Below are positions 51,054-60,090 of a DNA stretch of 64,000 bases, piece by piece. Below the pieces are notes generated by a model. That model saw only the letters and a list, made by a program, of their open reading frames with translations. It made no database searches and was not told where the DNA came from. The stretch comes from Streptomyces formicae (lineage in GTDB: Bacteria > Actinomycetota > Actinomycetes > Streptomycetales > Streptomycetaceae), in the NCBI RefSeq assembly GCF_002556545.1, contig NZ_CP022685.1:9464001-9528000 (forward strand), in the 5' to 3' direction. Each line of letters opens with the position of its first letter. Positions within the stretch are counted from its first letter, which is position 1. A program made the position numbers and the translations under genes.

Positions 51054-51617
51054 GTGGCACCCACCACCCTCACCGTCGACCAGGTCCACGCCCGCCTCCA
51101 CGAGCTGACCGTCATCGACGTCCGTACCCCCGGCGAGTACGCCTCCGGCCACCTGCCCGGCGCCCACAACATCCCCCTCGTCCACCTCGACGCGGCCCTG
51201 TCCGCCCTGAAGACCGCCGCCGACCGGGGTGACCTCCTCGTCGTGTGCGCCTCCGGCGCGCGCTCCGGGACCGCCTGCGCGCGCCTGGTCGAAGAGGGCA
51301 TCAACGCCGCCACCCTCACCGGCGGCACAGCCGCCTGGACCGAGCTCGGCCACGACACCCACCGGGCCGCCACCACCCGTCCCGTCTGGGGCATGGAGCG
51401 CCAGGTCCGCCTCGCCGCCGGATCCCTCGTTCTGACCGGACTGCTCGCGGGACAGCGCTGGTCCGCGGCACGCTGGCTCTCCGCGGGCGTCGCGGGAGGA
51501 CTGGCCTTCTCGGCCCTCACGGACACCTGCGGCATGGCCGCGCTCCTCGCCAGGCTCCCGCACAACCGGCCCGAGGCCGACGACCTGCGCGCCACGCTCG
51601 CCGCCGTGGCGGGCTGA
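51054..51617 (+). CDS. Rhodanese with C-terminal membrane (DUF2892) tail
   Basis: 187 residues from a GTG behind AAGGAAAA. The rhodanese domain (VIDVRTPGEYASGHLPGAHNIPL, catalytic CASGARSG) is followed by a hydrophobic DUF2892-type hairpin (MERQVRLAAGSLVLTGLLAG... WLSAGVAGGLAFSALTDTCGMAALLARLP). It is a membrane-bound sulfurtransferase acting in the same CstR-controlled sulfide response. Confidence 0.88.
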   Translation: MAPTTLTVDQVHARLHELTVIDVRTPGEYASGHLPGAHNIPLVHLDAALSALKTAADRGDLLVVCASGARSGTACARLVEEGINAATLTGGTAAWTELGHDTHRAATTRPVWGMERQVRLAAGSLVLTGLLAGQRWSAARWLSAGVAGGLAFSALTDTCGMAALLARLPHNRPEADDLRATLAAVAG

Positions 51618-51631
51618 CACGGGCGAGGCGC

Positions 51632-52447
51632 TCAGTGCGCGGCGCCCCTCCAGGCGTCACCGCAGGGGCCGCCGCCGCTCGCCGCCGCGATCACGAGGTC
51701 GGACCCGTCAGGGGCCACCAACGGCAGGTACCACGACGCGATCTCGCGGCTGCTCCGCGGCACGTAATGGAAGATCAGAGAACGGCGGAACCGGTCGGCC
51801 GTCGTGTTCGGCAGCGAGCCGTGCACCAGACTTCCGTGGAAGAACAACACGTCGCCGGGGCGCATGGACGTCTGCACGGCACGCGTTCCGGCGGGCGGGC
51901 GGACCAGCCCCCTGGTGAAGGACTCGTCGGCGTCGGCCTCCTCGGGACACACCACCTCCATGGCGTGCGAGCCGGGGACGACGGACAGGGCTCCGTTGGC
52001 GGCGTCGCAGTCGTCGACGGCGATCCACGCGGCGAGGCACGTCTGCGGACGCGCGCGCAGGAAGTAGTTGTCCTGGTGCATGGCCTGCCCGCGGGCGGTG
52101 GGCGGCTTGAAGTAGAACATCGACTGCGCGCCGTGAGCGGGTCCGATCAGCCGTTCCACCACGGCGAGCAACCGGCCGTCCATCATGAAACGCCGTGCCA
52201 GGCGCCCGACTTCGAGGTCGGTGCGCCGGTGCGGCTGCATGAACCGCGGGTAGCGGGACAGGATGTCGCCGGGCGCGAGGCCGTCGTCGGCGCCGAGCGC
52301 CGCACGGTCGTGGCGTACCAGTTCCGTGAAGGCCACGCGGACGGTGTCCATCTCCCCGGCGGTGAACAGGCCGTTCACCTGGATCACCCCGTCCCGGCCG
52401 TAGTCCGCTTCGCTCACCGCGGCGTGCTGGGGTCGCAGAGTCGTCAT
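51632..52447 (-). CDS. PhyH-family Fe(II)/2-oxoglutarate dioxygenase
   Basis: 271 residues. Jelly-roll fold with the facial triad HxD...H visible as MHQDNYFL and LVHGSLPN. The Arg for 2-oxoglutarate is probably in RRSLIFHYVP. The family includes phytanoyl-CoA dioxygenases and halogenase-like or hydroxylating enzymes of secondary metabolism. It is divergent from the AraC-type regulator, its likely controller. Confidence 0.88.
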   Translation of the reverse strand: MTTLRPQHAAVSEADYGRDGVIQVNGLFTAGEMDTVRVAFTELVRHDRAALGADDGLAPGDILSRYPRFMQPHRRTDLEVGRLARRFMMDGRLLAVVERLIGPAHGAQSMFYFKPPTARGQAMHQDNYFLRARPQTCLAAWIAVDDCDAANGALSVVPGSHAMEVVCPEEADADESFTRGLVRPPAGTRAVQTSMRPGDVLFFHGSLVHGSLPNTTADRFRRSLIFHYVPRSSREIASWYLPLVAPDGSDLVIAAASGGGPCGDAWRGAAH

Positions 52448-52482
52448 GGCGTCGATCGTGTCCCCGCCGCACGGGACGCGGA

Positions 52483-53367
52483 ATGGAGAGGGCGGGCGAG
52501 GACATGGAGAATCCTGTCGCCGTGACGCGGCCGGACGGCTCAGGCGGTCGTCAGGGCCCGGAATCCGAGCCGCCGCAGGTCGATCGACTGCTGCCCGGAC
52601 GGTTCGCGATGGGTGGGGACTACGCGACCAGGCGGCCCCGCGGCACGTCGGACTGGCTGCTGATCCTCACCGTCGGCGGCAGCGGACGGTTCGGGGTGCC
52701 CTCAGGCCCGGACCTGACGGTGGATCGGCACGCGGTCGTGTCCCTCGCTCCCCGGACGCCGCACGACTACGGCACGGCTCCACGCGCGGACGGATGGGAG
52801 CTCCTGTGGGTCCATGTGCACCCGCGCCCGAGCTGGGCGGGCCTCCTGGACTGGCCCCAGGTCGCGCCGGGCGTCCGGCGGCTCGACCTGTCGCCCGAGC
52901 CGGCGGGGCGCGTCGCCGCGGCGCTGTCCAGGGCCGTCACGTTCCACCACGGCCGGATGCGCAACGCGGCGCTCTTCGGGATGAACGCCGTGGAGGAGGC
53001 GCTGCTCTGGTGCGACATGCGACGCCCGTACGGTGACCGGCTCGACCCCCGGGTCCTGACCGTCGTTGAACACGTGAGCGGACGGCTGGACCAGCCGCAC
53101 AGCGTGCGGTCGCTGGCCGCTCTGGCAGGTGTGTCACCGTCCCGGCTGTCACACCTGTTCGCCCGGCACCTCCACATGGGCGTGATGGCCTACGTCGAGC
53201 GGCAGCGGATCTCGGCCGCCAGGGAGCTGTTGGAGGTCTCCTCCTTCCCCGTCGCGCACGTGGCGGCGCGGGTCGGCTATCGCGATCCGCTGTACTTCTC
53301 CCGTCGCTTCCGCCGCTCGGTGGGGCAGTCGCCGACGCAGTACCGCGCCGCGCGCGGGGAGACCTGA
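52483..53367 (+). CDS. AraC-family transcriptional regulator
   Basis: 294 residues; an ATG at 52504 with GAGG just before it is an equally good start. An N-terminal cupin sensor (RHAVVSLAPRTPHDYGTAPRADGWELLWVHVHPR) is followed by the double HTH of AraC proteins (SVRSLAALAGVSPSRLSHLFARHLHMGVMAYVERQRISAARELLEVSSFPVAHVAARVGYRDPLYFSRRFRRSVGQSPTQYR). It is divergent from the PhyH dioxygenase. Confidence 0.9.
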   Translation: MERAGEDMENPVAVTRPDGSGGRQGPESEPPQVDRLLPGRFAMGGDYATRRPRGTSDWLLILTVGGSGRFGVPSGPDLTVDRHAVVSLAPRTPHDYGTAPRADGWELLWVHVHPRPSWAGLLDWPQVAPGVRRLDLSPEPAGRVAAALSRAVTFHHGRMRNAALFGMNAVEEALLWCDMRRPYGDRLDPRVLTVVEHVSGRLDQPHSVRSLAALAGVSPSRLSHLFARHLHMGVMAYVERQRISAARELLEVSSFPVAHVAARVGYRDPLYFSRRFRRSVGQSPTQYRAARGET

Positions 53368-53494
53368 GCCGCCGCCACTGCCGCACGCCCCAGGGCGATC
53401 CGTACGCGTCGTACGAGGCGCTGTTCGAACACTGCCTCCCTTGACGGGCACCCCCCTTCCCTACCCACTTGCCGCACCAGGTATCTTGCATCGC

Positions 53495-53869
53495 ATGGAA
53501 CCAGGTGATTCGACCAAGCAGGCCCGGGCCGCGGCCCAACTGCGCAAGGGCGTCCTGGAGTACTGCGTGCTCGCCCTGATGCGGGACCGCCCCCGCTACG
53601 GCGTGGAACTCCTCCACGCCCTGGAGGACTCGGGTGCCCTGGCCACCAGCCAGGGCACGGTCTACCCGCTGCTCTCCCGGCTCCGCCGCGACGACCTGGT
53701 CACCACCACCTGGCAGGAGTCCGTCGCCGGGCCGCCCCGTCGCTACTACGCCCTCACCGACAGCGGCCGGGCCGCGCTCGACGAGTTCACCCGCGTCTGG
53801 CCCGGCTTCCGCGACGCCGTCGACGCCTTCCTGACCACCCCGCCCCCCTCCACCGGAGACCCCGCATGA
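53495..53869 (+). CDS. PadR-family transcriptional regulator
   Basis: 124 residues. PadR winged helix (RKGVLEYCVLALMRDRPRYGVELLHALEDSGALATSQGTVYPLLSRLRRDDLVTTTWQESVAGPPRRYYALTDSGRAAL). A -10-like TATCTT (53482-53487) lies only 7 nt before the ATG with no Shine-Dalgarno, so the mRNA is probably leaderless. It overlaps the next gene (ATGA). Confidence 0.92.
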   Translation: MEPGDSTKQARAAAQLRKGVLEYCVLALMRDRPRYGVELLHALEDSGALATSQGTVYPLLSRLRRDDLVTTTWQESVAGPPRRYYALTDSGRAALDEFTRVWPGFRDAVDAFLTTPPPSTGDPA

Positions 53870-54471
53870 AGACCTCTGCCGATCCCGTACGCGACTACCT
53901 CTCCGCCGTCGAGCGCGAGACCTTCGTGCTCCCCGCCGACCGCCGTCAGGAACTCCTCGCCGACCTCGCCGAACACATCGAGGTGACGCGCGCCGAGCGC
54001 CCCGACACCGCGATCGGCGAGATCCTGGCGGAGCTGGGGGACCCCCGCACGATCGCGGCGACGGCGCTGGCCGAGGCGGGGAACGGGTACGGGGCGGCCG
54101 GGGCCCCGGACCGGAGCGGTGTCCCCGCGCCCGTCCGGCACGGCAAGGTGCACCCCCTGGTCCCGCTCCTGATGCTCGCCCTGTCGCTCCCCTTCGTCGT
54201 GGCCTTCTCCGACCAGCCCGGGCCGTTGATCGGCTTCCTGTCCCGCCTCACCGGCGCGATACTCCTGTGCACCTCGGTGCACTGGACCGCCGTGCAGAAG
54301 ACCACCGGCGTGCTGCTGGCCGCCGTCGTCCCCAGCGCGGTCATCGCGAGCTGGAACCTCTCCAGCGGCGGCCCGTCGGGCGACGCCCCGGCGCTGGTGG
54401 CCAACCTGGCGATGACCGCCCTGATCGTCGGCACGGCCGCGTGGCTCTGGCGGGTCCGTCGCGCCTCTTGA
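53866..54471 (+). CDS. HAAS-domain membrane protein
   Basis: 201 residues. An N-terminal HAAS domain (VRDYLSAVERETFVLPADRRQELLADLAEHIEV...ILAELGDPRTIA), the usual partner of PadR regulators, is followed by membrane spans (PLLMLALSLPFVVAF, LTGAILLCTSVHW, TGVLLAAVVPSAVI, LIVGTAAWLW). It is probably a membrane component acting together with the PadR protein. Confidence 0.85.
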   Translation: MKTSADPVRDYLSAVERETFVLPADRRQELLADLAEHIEVTRAERPDTAIGEILAELGDPRTIAATALAEAGNGYGAAGAPDRSGVPAPVRHGKVHPLVPLLMLALSLPFVVAFSDQPGPLIGFLSRLTGAILLCTSVHWTAVQKTTGVLLAAVVPSAVIASWNLSSGGPSGDAPALVANLAMTALIVGTAAWLWRVRRAS

Positions 54472-54585
54472 GCGCACCGTCCGCCGCAGTGGGTGAAGGC
54501 GCCGTCCCCCGTCCGGGTCGCGGCGCCTTCACCGTCTTCACCGTGTGAGCCGGACAGACTCACGATCCCGTCGGCCAGGAGTGGG

Positions 54586-55974
54586 TCAACGGGGCTGCAG
54601 GCGTGGTGCGTACGGCATGTCCTGCACCCACCGCGTGCCGTCCCGGCTGATCGGGAAGGAGTCGATGTCGACCTTCTCCAGCTCGATGTGCACCTTCTCC
54701 TTGCCCAGGACGCCGTCCAGCGTGAGCTTGTCCCCCGTGGGCCGGGCGAAGGTCAGTCGGCCGGACCAGGCGGGGTCGCCGACGCGGGCCAGCATGATCG
54801 CGCGCTTGGCGGGGGCGAAGGTGGCCGCGTAGTCGACGATGGAGCCGTCCATGCGCTGGCTGGACACGGGGCCCGGTTGGTAGGGGTGCATCGTGTCGAC
54901 GATGAATCGGTTCCAGCGTTCGACGTCGGTCGTCAGGGGAGGGCGGTCCTGACCGTCCGAGGTGAACTTCACGACGTTCCAGATGCCGTACAGCGGAGGC
55001 TTCGGCCCCGATGTCCCGACGACGTCCCATCGCTTCCAGTCCTCGTGCACCTGGGAGGCGGCCAGCCACCCCCCGAACAGCAACTGGCCCGCCAGCGCCA
55101 GCCTCAGGGCCCTGCGCGTGCGGAACAACTGCGGCCGGGCAACTGGTCCGACGCCTTGGTCGGAGACGAAGAACGCGGCCAGCCGCATCGCGTGCGGAGC
55201 CACCAGGATCAGGCTCAACAGGAGCAGATGGAACGTGAAGAGCTTCACGGGCACCTGGTAGGTGAAGTTCAGGACGAGCACCTGCGTCATCTCGATCGCG
55301 GCCAGGAGCGCGCCCAGGAGGGCGGTCCGGGGAACGACGAGCAGGAGCCCGGCGGTCACCTCGGCGCACCCGAGCAGGATCTCGTAGGGCTGCGAGCTTC
55401 CGACCTGCGTCCAGAGCACGTTCTGCATGCCGAAGTCCCCGAAGGGCTCCACCAGCCTGGTCAGCGGCAGCGACATCTGTAGCGGAAAGACCTTGGCGAA
55501 TCCAAAAGTGAACAATTGCGCTGCCAGGCACATCCGGACCACGACGAAGAACCACTTGAAGAGCGTTTCGTGGTGCGGCCGTTGCCGGTCGAGCGCCGTC
55601 CACACCACCGTGACGAGCAGGGCGGCGAGGAACCAGCACAGGGCAAGTACCCAGAAGAACGCCTGGTCGCCGCTCAACACCGGTTCGATGAGGGGCGCTT
55701 CGACGTGAAGGAGGTGCTCCGCCACCCAGGTGACGATCGGGCGAACGGTGTGGTACTGCCGGGTCTGGGCGTCCACCGGCAGCTCGCTGCCGAAGACCCC
55801 CACCAGCGCGTACATGATCCGCGACTCGGACAGGAAGAACAGAACGACGTACACCAGGAAGAAACGGAACGCGATGCGCGTGGGGAGGCTCCACCTCGGT
55901 GGTGGTATGTCTCCCTCCTCGTCGGACGTTTCAGGATTTCTCACTGGACGGGGGGCTCTGAGTAATCGCGTCAT
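54586..55974 (-). CDS. Multi-spanning membrane protein (DoxX-like)
   Basis: 462 residues from the ATG at 55974 behind GGAGGTTGGC. About seven to eight membrane spans in the first 300 residues include a DoxX-like block (FGDFGMQNVLWTQVGSSQPYEILLGCAEVTAGLLLVVPRTALLGALLAAIEMTQVLVL). A soluble C-terminal domain of about 140 residues (WKRWDVVGTSGPKPPLYGIWNVVKFTSDGQDRPP...) follows. No enzyme motif is seen. A TetR-type palindrome lies 30 nt upstream of its start. Confidence 0.75.
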   Translation of the reverse strand: MTRLLRAPRPVRNPETSDEEGDIPPPRWSLPTRIAFRFFLVYVVLFFLSESRIMYALVGVFGSELPVDAQTRQYHTVRPIVTWVAEHLLHVEAPLIEPVLSGDQAFFWVLALCWFLAALLVTVVWTALDRQRPHHETLFKWFFVVVRMCLAAQLFTFGFAKVFPLQMSLPLTRLVEPFGDFGMQNVLWTQVGSSQPYEILLGCAEVTAGLLLVVPRTALLGALLAAIEMTQVLVLNFTYQVPVKLFTFHLLLLSLILVAPHAMRLAAFFVSDQGVGPVARPQLFRTRRALRLALAGQLLFGGWLAASQVHEDWKRWDVVGTSGPKPPLYGIWNVVKFTSDGQDRPPLTTDVERWNRFIVDTMHPYQPGPVSSQRMDGSIVDYAATFAPAKRAIMLARVGDPAWSGRLTFARPTGDKLTLDGVLGKEKVHIELEKVDIDSFPISRDGTRWVQDMPYAPRLQPR

Positions 55975-56003
55975 GCCAACCTCCTGCCTCGGTGGTTGAA
56001 AAT

Positions 56004-56017
56004 TGACCGGCCGGTCA
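56004..56017. promoter_or_regulatory. Perfect 14-bp palindrome upstream of the DoxX-like gene
   Basis: TGACCGGCCGGTCA, a typical TetR-family site, 30-43 nt upstream of the DoxX-like start. The nearest TetR gene, at 56990, has a different own operator, so the binding regulator may be elsewhere. Confidence 0.6.
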
Positions 56018-56184
56018 GTTGATGTTGTTCCTTCCCCGACGCCGACTGCGGGAACCCGTCCGAGGCCGCGGCGCGCGCGAGGTTCATGAGGAGCAACTCG
56101 AAGGCGTGGAGGGGCCATTCAAGCCCACCGGGCAGCGGACCGACCGCCTCGGGGTGAGGCTGTACAGGTACGCCTCGGGCTCGC

Positions 56185-56874
56185 CTAGCTGTGGAAGGCA
56201 GTCGTCGCTTCGAGGGCGGCCCGTTCCGTGGTGACCCGGTTCACCGGAGCGCTCGCGTCGGCGTAGCCGAAGGAGACACCGACGAGCAACTTGCCTTCCG
56301 TTACGCCGAGTTCGTCGCGGATGGTGTCGCCGTAGAAGCTGAGCAGACCCTGCGGGCAGCTGTCCACGCCGTACGCGGTCATGGCCAGGAGCAGCGTCTG
56401 CATGTAGGCGCCGACGTCGGCGGCCAGGCGCGCCCCGCCGTCGCCGGTGACGAACAGGAACGCGGCGTGCGGCGCGTCGTAGAAGCGCAGGCTCCGCGCG
56501 TCGTAGGCCGCGCGTGCCGCGTGGTCGTCAGGGGCGATGTCCAGCGCTCGGTAGAGATCGGCGCCGAACGCCGCCCGCCGCTCCTGGTGGACGGGTGCGT
56601 ACATGCCCTCGGAGTAGGGGAAGTCGACCGAGGTGCGCTGTTCGGCGTGGGCCGCCTGGAGGGCGCGGGCCAGGCGTCGGTGCCTCGCCCCGCTGGTGAC
56701 CTCGACGCGCCAGGGCTGCGCGTTGGAGTTGGACGGCGCGGCACCTGCCAGCGCGAAGATCGCGCGCAAGGTCTCCTCGGGCACCGCTTCCGAGCGGAAC
56801 GCCCGTGTCGCGTGCCGTCCGCGTATCAACTTCTCGGCGTAGTCGCTCAGTTCGGTGGAAATCGCTGGGCTCAC
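56185..56874 (-). CDS. Nitroreductase-family FMN oxidoreductase
   Basis: 229 residues from a GTG behind GAGGAG. The nitroreductase signature is clear: RHATRAFRSEAVPEETLRAIFALAGAAPSNSNAQPWRVEVTSG, then AAFLFVTGDGG and the late VDSCPQGLLSFYGD. It forms an FMN-binding homodimer and reduces nitroaromatics or quinones with NAD(P)H. Divergent from a TetR repressor whose operator lies between them. Confidence 0.9.
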   Translation of the reverse strand: MSPAISTELSDYAEKLIRGRHATRAFRSEAVPEETLRAIFALAGAAPSNSNAQPWRVEVTSGARHRRLARALQAAHAEQRTSVDFPYSEGMYAPVHQERRAAFGADLYRALDIAPDDHAARAAYDARSLRFYDAPHAAFLFVTGDGGARLAADVGAYMQTLLLAMTAYGVDSCPQGLLSFYGDTIRDELGVTEGKLLVGVSFGYADASAPVNRVTTERAALEATTAFHS

Positions 56875-56911
56875 AGAAGCACTCCTCGACGATTCGTAGG
56901 TAAACGAGATA

Positions 56912-56931
56912 GGTAAACGGGACCGTTTACC
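56912..56931. promoter_or_regulatory. TetR operator in the nitroreductase-TetR intergenic region
   Basis: GGTAAACGG (56912-56920) and CCGTTTACC (56923-56931) are perfect arms around GA. Further half-sites GTAAACGAG occur at 56900-56908 and 56965-56973. It is placed to control both divergent genes. Confidence 0.75.
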
Positions 56932-56989
56932 TGCGAGGAACCCTAGCAAGCCATCCGCCCTTAAGTAAACGAGTGCGTATACTTCCGTC

Positions 56990-57592
56990 ATGAGTACGGT
57001 GCCTGAGACGTCACGACGACAGGGGCGCGGGGGACGCGAACGCATCCTGACCGCCGCCGCCCGCCTCTTCGCCGCCCAAGGGATCAACGCGACGGGCATG
57101 GAGCAGGTCGCCGACGAGGCGCCGGTGTCCAAGCGCACCCTCTACGCGCACTTCCGGACCAAGAACGACCTGGTCATCGCCCACCTGCAAGACCTCGCCT
57201 CGACCGGGCACACCCTGGAAAGCGCGCTGACCCGCGAGGACGTCCCCGCGCGCGAACGGATCCTCGGGCTGTTCAGCGAGACCGCGCCGGGCTCAACTCC
57301 CGTGCGAGGATGCCCGTTCATCGACGCCGCCGCGGAGTTCCCCGACCCGGACAGTGAGGTGCACTCCTACGCCCGCGAACAGAAACTGCTGATGGCGCGG
57401 CTGGTGACCGCACTGGTGACGGAACTCGGCTGCCGCGAGCCCGCCGCACTCGCCGAGCAACTGGTCACCCTCGCCGATGGGGCAGCGAGCCGCGCCATGG
57501 TGCTCGGCGACGCGGACTACGGACGGCATGCCAGGGCGGCGGCGGAGATCCTCCTGGACAACGCGCTGCCGGGCGGCGCGGCTCACCGTTGA
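56990..57592 (+). CDS. TetR-family repressor
   Basis: 200 residues. TetR HTH (RERILTAAARLFAAQGINATGMEQVADEAPVSKRTLYAHFRTKNDLVIAHL). A -10 TATACT (56978-56983) lies 6 nt before the ATG without a Shine-Dalgarno, so the mRNA is probably leaderless. It likely represses itself and the divergent nitroreductase through the GTAAACG sites. Its end overlaps the convergent LysR gene by 10 bp. Confidence 0.92.
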   Translation: MSTVPETSRRQGRGGRERILTAAARLFAAQGINATGMEQVADEAPVSKRTLYAHFRTKNDLVIAHLQDLASTGHTLESALTREDVPARERILGLFSETAPGSTPVRGCPFIDAAAEFPDPDSEVHSYAREQKLLMARLVTALVTELGCREPAALAEQLVTLADGAASRAMVLGDADYGRHARAAAEILLDNALPGGAAHR

Positions 57593-58560
57593 CCGTCGCG
57601 CTCCGCGCCGACCTCAGGAGCCGCTGCCGCTGCCGGTGCACGCAGGGCGCGGCGGACGGTGTCGCGGAGCCAACGGTGGGCCCCGTCGGCCGTGTGCCGG
57701 GGGTGCCAGGCCATGCCGATGGTCAGCGGTGGCAGCTCCAGGGGGATGTCGAGGAGACGCAGCCCGAGAGTTTCGGCGTCACGGGTGAGGGGTGAGGGTG
57801 CGGCCCCGGGAAGCGCGGCGGGTACGAGGCAGACGACGTCGCTGCGGGCGGCGAGGGTCATCGCGGCCAGGTGGCTGGGGAGGACGACGCTGACCCGCCG
57901 ATGGAGGTCGTGTTCGGACAGGGCGGTGTCGAGGGGGCCGGTGAACCGGCCGCGGCGGCTGACCGTCACGTGTTCGGCGGCCGCGAACCGGGCGGGCGTC
58001 AGCGGCCCTTCGGCGAGCGGATGGCCGGGCCGCACGGCCGCCACCATGCGGAGACCGACCAGCTCCTCGACCTGGGTTTCGGGGTCCACGTGATCGATGG
58101 ACCCGATCTCCAGGTCGATCCGGCCGTCACGCAGCGCGGGCCCGGCCTCCAGTTCCTCCGCCCGGATCCGGAACGAGACCCCCGGCGCCTCCCGCCGGGC
58201 GAGCCGCAGCAACTCGGGGGCCAGTGCCGCGCCGACCACGTCGGCGGCCTGAAGGGTGAAGGTGCTGCGGAGGCCGGCGGGGTCGACGCTCGCGCCGGGG
58301 CTGAGCAGCGCGCCGAGGCTGCGTACGACCGTGGCGGCCTCCTCCCGCAGGGCCAGGGCGCGAGGAGTCGGGACCATGGTCTGTCCCGCCCGGACCAGAA
58401 GCGGGTCCTGAAGGATGCGACGCAGCCGGGCGAGGGTCCGGCTCATGGCGGCGGGCGAGGTGTGCAGGCGCGCGGCGGCGCGCGTCACGCTGTGCTCGGC
58501 CAGCAGGGCGTCGAGCGCGATGGCGAGATTGGCGTCGATGACGGGATCCGTGCTGCTCAC
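57583..58560 (-). CDS. LysR-family transcriptional regulator
   Basis: 325 residues. The N-terminal winged helix (IALDALLAEHSVTRAAARLHTSPAAMSRTLARLRRILQDPLLVRAGQTMVPTPRALAL) is followed by a periplasmic-binding-type effector domain. It is divergent from a NAD(P)-binding oxidoreductase gene, the usual layout for a LysR activator and its target. Confidence 0.92.
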   Translation of the reverse strand: MSSTDPVIDANLAIALDALLAEHSVTRAAARLHTSPAAMSRTLARLRRILQDPLLVRAGQTMVPTPRALALREEAATVVRSLGALLSPGASVDPAGLRSTFTLQAADVVGAALAPELLRLARREAPGVSFRIRAEELEAGPALRDGRIDLEIGSIDHVDPETQVEELVGLRMVAAVRPGHPLAEGPLTPARFAAAEHVTVSRRGRFTGPLDTALSEHDLHRRVSVVLPSHLAAMTLAARSDVVCLVPAALPGAAPSPLTRDAETLGLRLLDIPLELPPLTIGMAWHPRHTADGAHRWLRDTVRRALRAPAAAAAPEVGAERDGQR

Positions 58561-58673
58561 CAGCGTTATTCCATTTCAGTCAATGATTCCGTGCCGAAGT
58601 TCCCATTGTGGCAGCACGGGGCTCCTCCGCAGGATGAGGGACGTACCGAACCGGCACGACCTGCGAGGTTTCC

Positions 58674-59567
58674 TTGATTGTCATTACCGCTCCCACCGGG
58701 AACATCGGCCGTCACCTGCTCACCCGGCTCCTGGCGGCCGCCCCCGCCGCGGGCGAGGAACTGCGCGTGATCGTGCGCGATCCCGCCCGGCTTCCCGACG
58801 CGGCGCACGGCCGCGTCGACGTGGTCACCGGCTCGCACGCGGAGGCCGAGGTCCTCGACCGGGCCTTCGAGGGCGCGGACGCCGTCTTCTGGCTCGTCCC
58901 GCCGGACGCCTCCCGCACTCCGCACGACGCCTACAGCGGCTTCACCCGTCCCGCCGTCAAGGCGCTCGCCGCCCACGGAGTCGGCCACGTCGTCGGCGTC
59001 TCCGCGCTCGGCCGAGGCACCCCGCTCGCCGACCGGGCCGGTCTCGTCACCGCCACCCTCGCCGCGGACGACCTCATCGCCGATTCCGGTGTCGCCTACC
59101 GGGCCCTCGCCAACCCGTCCTTCTTCGAGAACCTCCTGGAGGAGGCCGCGTCGATCCGCGAGCAGGGCGTCTTCACCGACGCCGCTGACGCCGACCGCAA
59201 GGCGCCCTTCGTCGCCGTCGCCGACATCGCGGCGGCCGCCGCCGACCTGCTCCTGGACCGCTCGTGGACCGGCACCGACAGCGTCCCGGTCCTCGGGCCG
59301 CAGGATCTGTCCCCCAACGACCTGGCCCGCATCATGACGGAACAGCTCGGCCGCCCCGTCCGCTACGCACGCCAGCCGCTCGACGAGCTGTACACCACCC
59401 TCCTCGGCTACGGCCTCAACGAGGCGTTCGTCCAGGGCGTCGTCGACATGAAGCGGGCCAAGGACGAGGGGCTCGACGCCGGAGTCACCCGCACCCCGGA
59501 CACCACGGGGAGCACCACCTTCGAGCAGTGGTGCGCCCGGACCCTCAAGCCCGCGGTCCTCGCCTGA
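58674..59567 (+). CDS. NAD(P)H-binding NmrA-like oxidoreductase
   Basis: 297 residues from a TTG behind GAGG. Rossmann motif APTGNIGRHLLTRLL, then LANPSFFENLLEEAASIREQGVF and VAVADIAAAAADLLLD, the layout of QOR2/NmrA-type atypical SDRs. No classical YxxxK site. The upstream LysR gene is divergent (113 bp gap). A darcynin-like gene follows after 72 bp and may be co-transcribed. Confidence 0.88.
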   Translation: MIVITAPTGNIGRHLLTRLLAAAPAAGEELRVIVRDPARLPDAAHGRVDVVTGSHAEAEVLDRAFEGADAVFWLVPPDASRTPHDAYSGFTRPAVKALAAHGVGHVVGVSALGRGTPLADRAGLVTATLAADDLIADSGVAYRALANPSFFENLLEEAASIREQGVFTDAADADRKAPFVAVADIAAAAADLLLDRSWTGTDSVPVLGPQDLSPNDLARIMTEQLGRPVRYARQPLDELYTTLLGYGLNEAFVQGVVDMKRAKDEGLDAGVTRTPDTTGSTTFEQWCARTLKPAVLA

Positions 59568-59639
59568 AGTTCAGCACCCGGCGCCGGAACACGGAGAGCC
59601 CGGCGCACCAAGACCACCCGCCACATGGAAGGCACCCTC

Positions 59640-60005
59640 ATGTCCGCTGACGAGACCGAACCGCCGGTCACGGCATTCATCCTGGTCAAGACCACACCCG
59701 AGTGGCTCGCCCTGACCGTCCAGGAACGCGTGCACGTCTTCACCACCCAGGTCCTGCCGGTGATCGAGGCCAAGACCACCGGCGTCCGATCGCGCTTCTA
59801 CGACACGGAGTTCTACTCCGCGCGCGTCACCGACGTCTGGGTGTGGGAAGCCGATGACCACCGCGCCTACCAGCTCCTCATCGACGCACTGCGCGAAACC
59901 CCGTTCTGGGACCGCTACTTCGAGGTCATCGACCTCCTGGTCGGCACCGAGAACGGCTACGCCCGCACCTACGGCCTCGCACCCGTCGCCACCATCACCA
60001 CCTGA
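59640..60005 (+). CDS. Darcynin-family protein
   Basis: 121 residues from the ATG at 59640 behind GGAAGG. A compact alpha/beta domain ([91 protein letters not shown]) that I recognise as darcynin, a family without known function. It sits after the LysR-linked oxidoreductase. Confidence 0.78.
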   Translation: MSADETEPPVTAFILVKTTPEWLALTVQERVHVFTTQVLPVIEAKTTGVRSRFYDTEFYSARVTDVWVWEADDHRAYQLLIDALRETPFWDRYFEVIDLLVGTENGYARTYGLAPVATITT

Positions 60006-60090
60006 TAATCCGCGCAGCCGTGCGACGGGCCCACTACCCTCTGGCTGGTCGCGGCCAGAGGGTGGCGGCACGGCTCATCGGAGGGACCTC

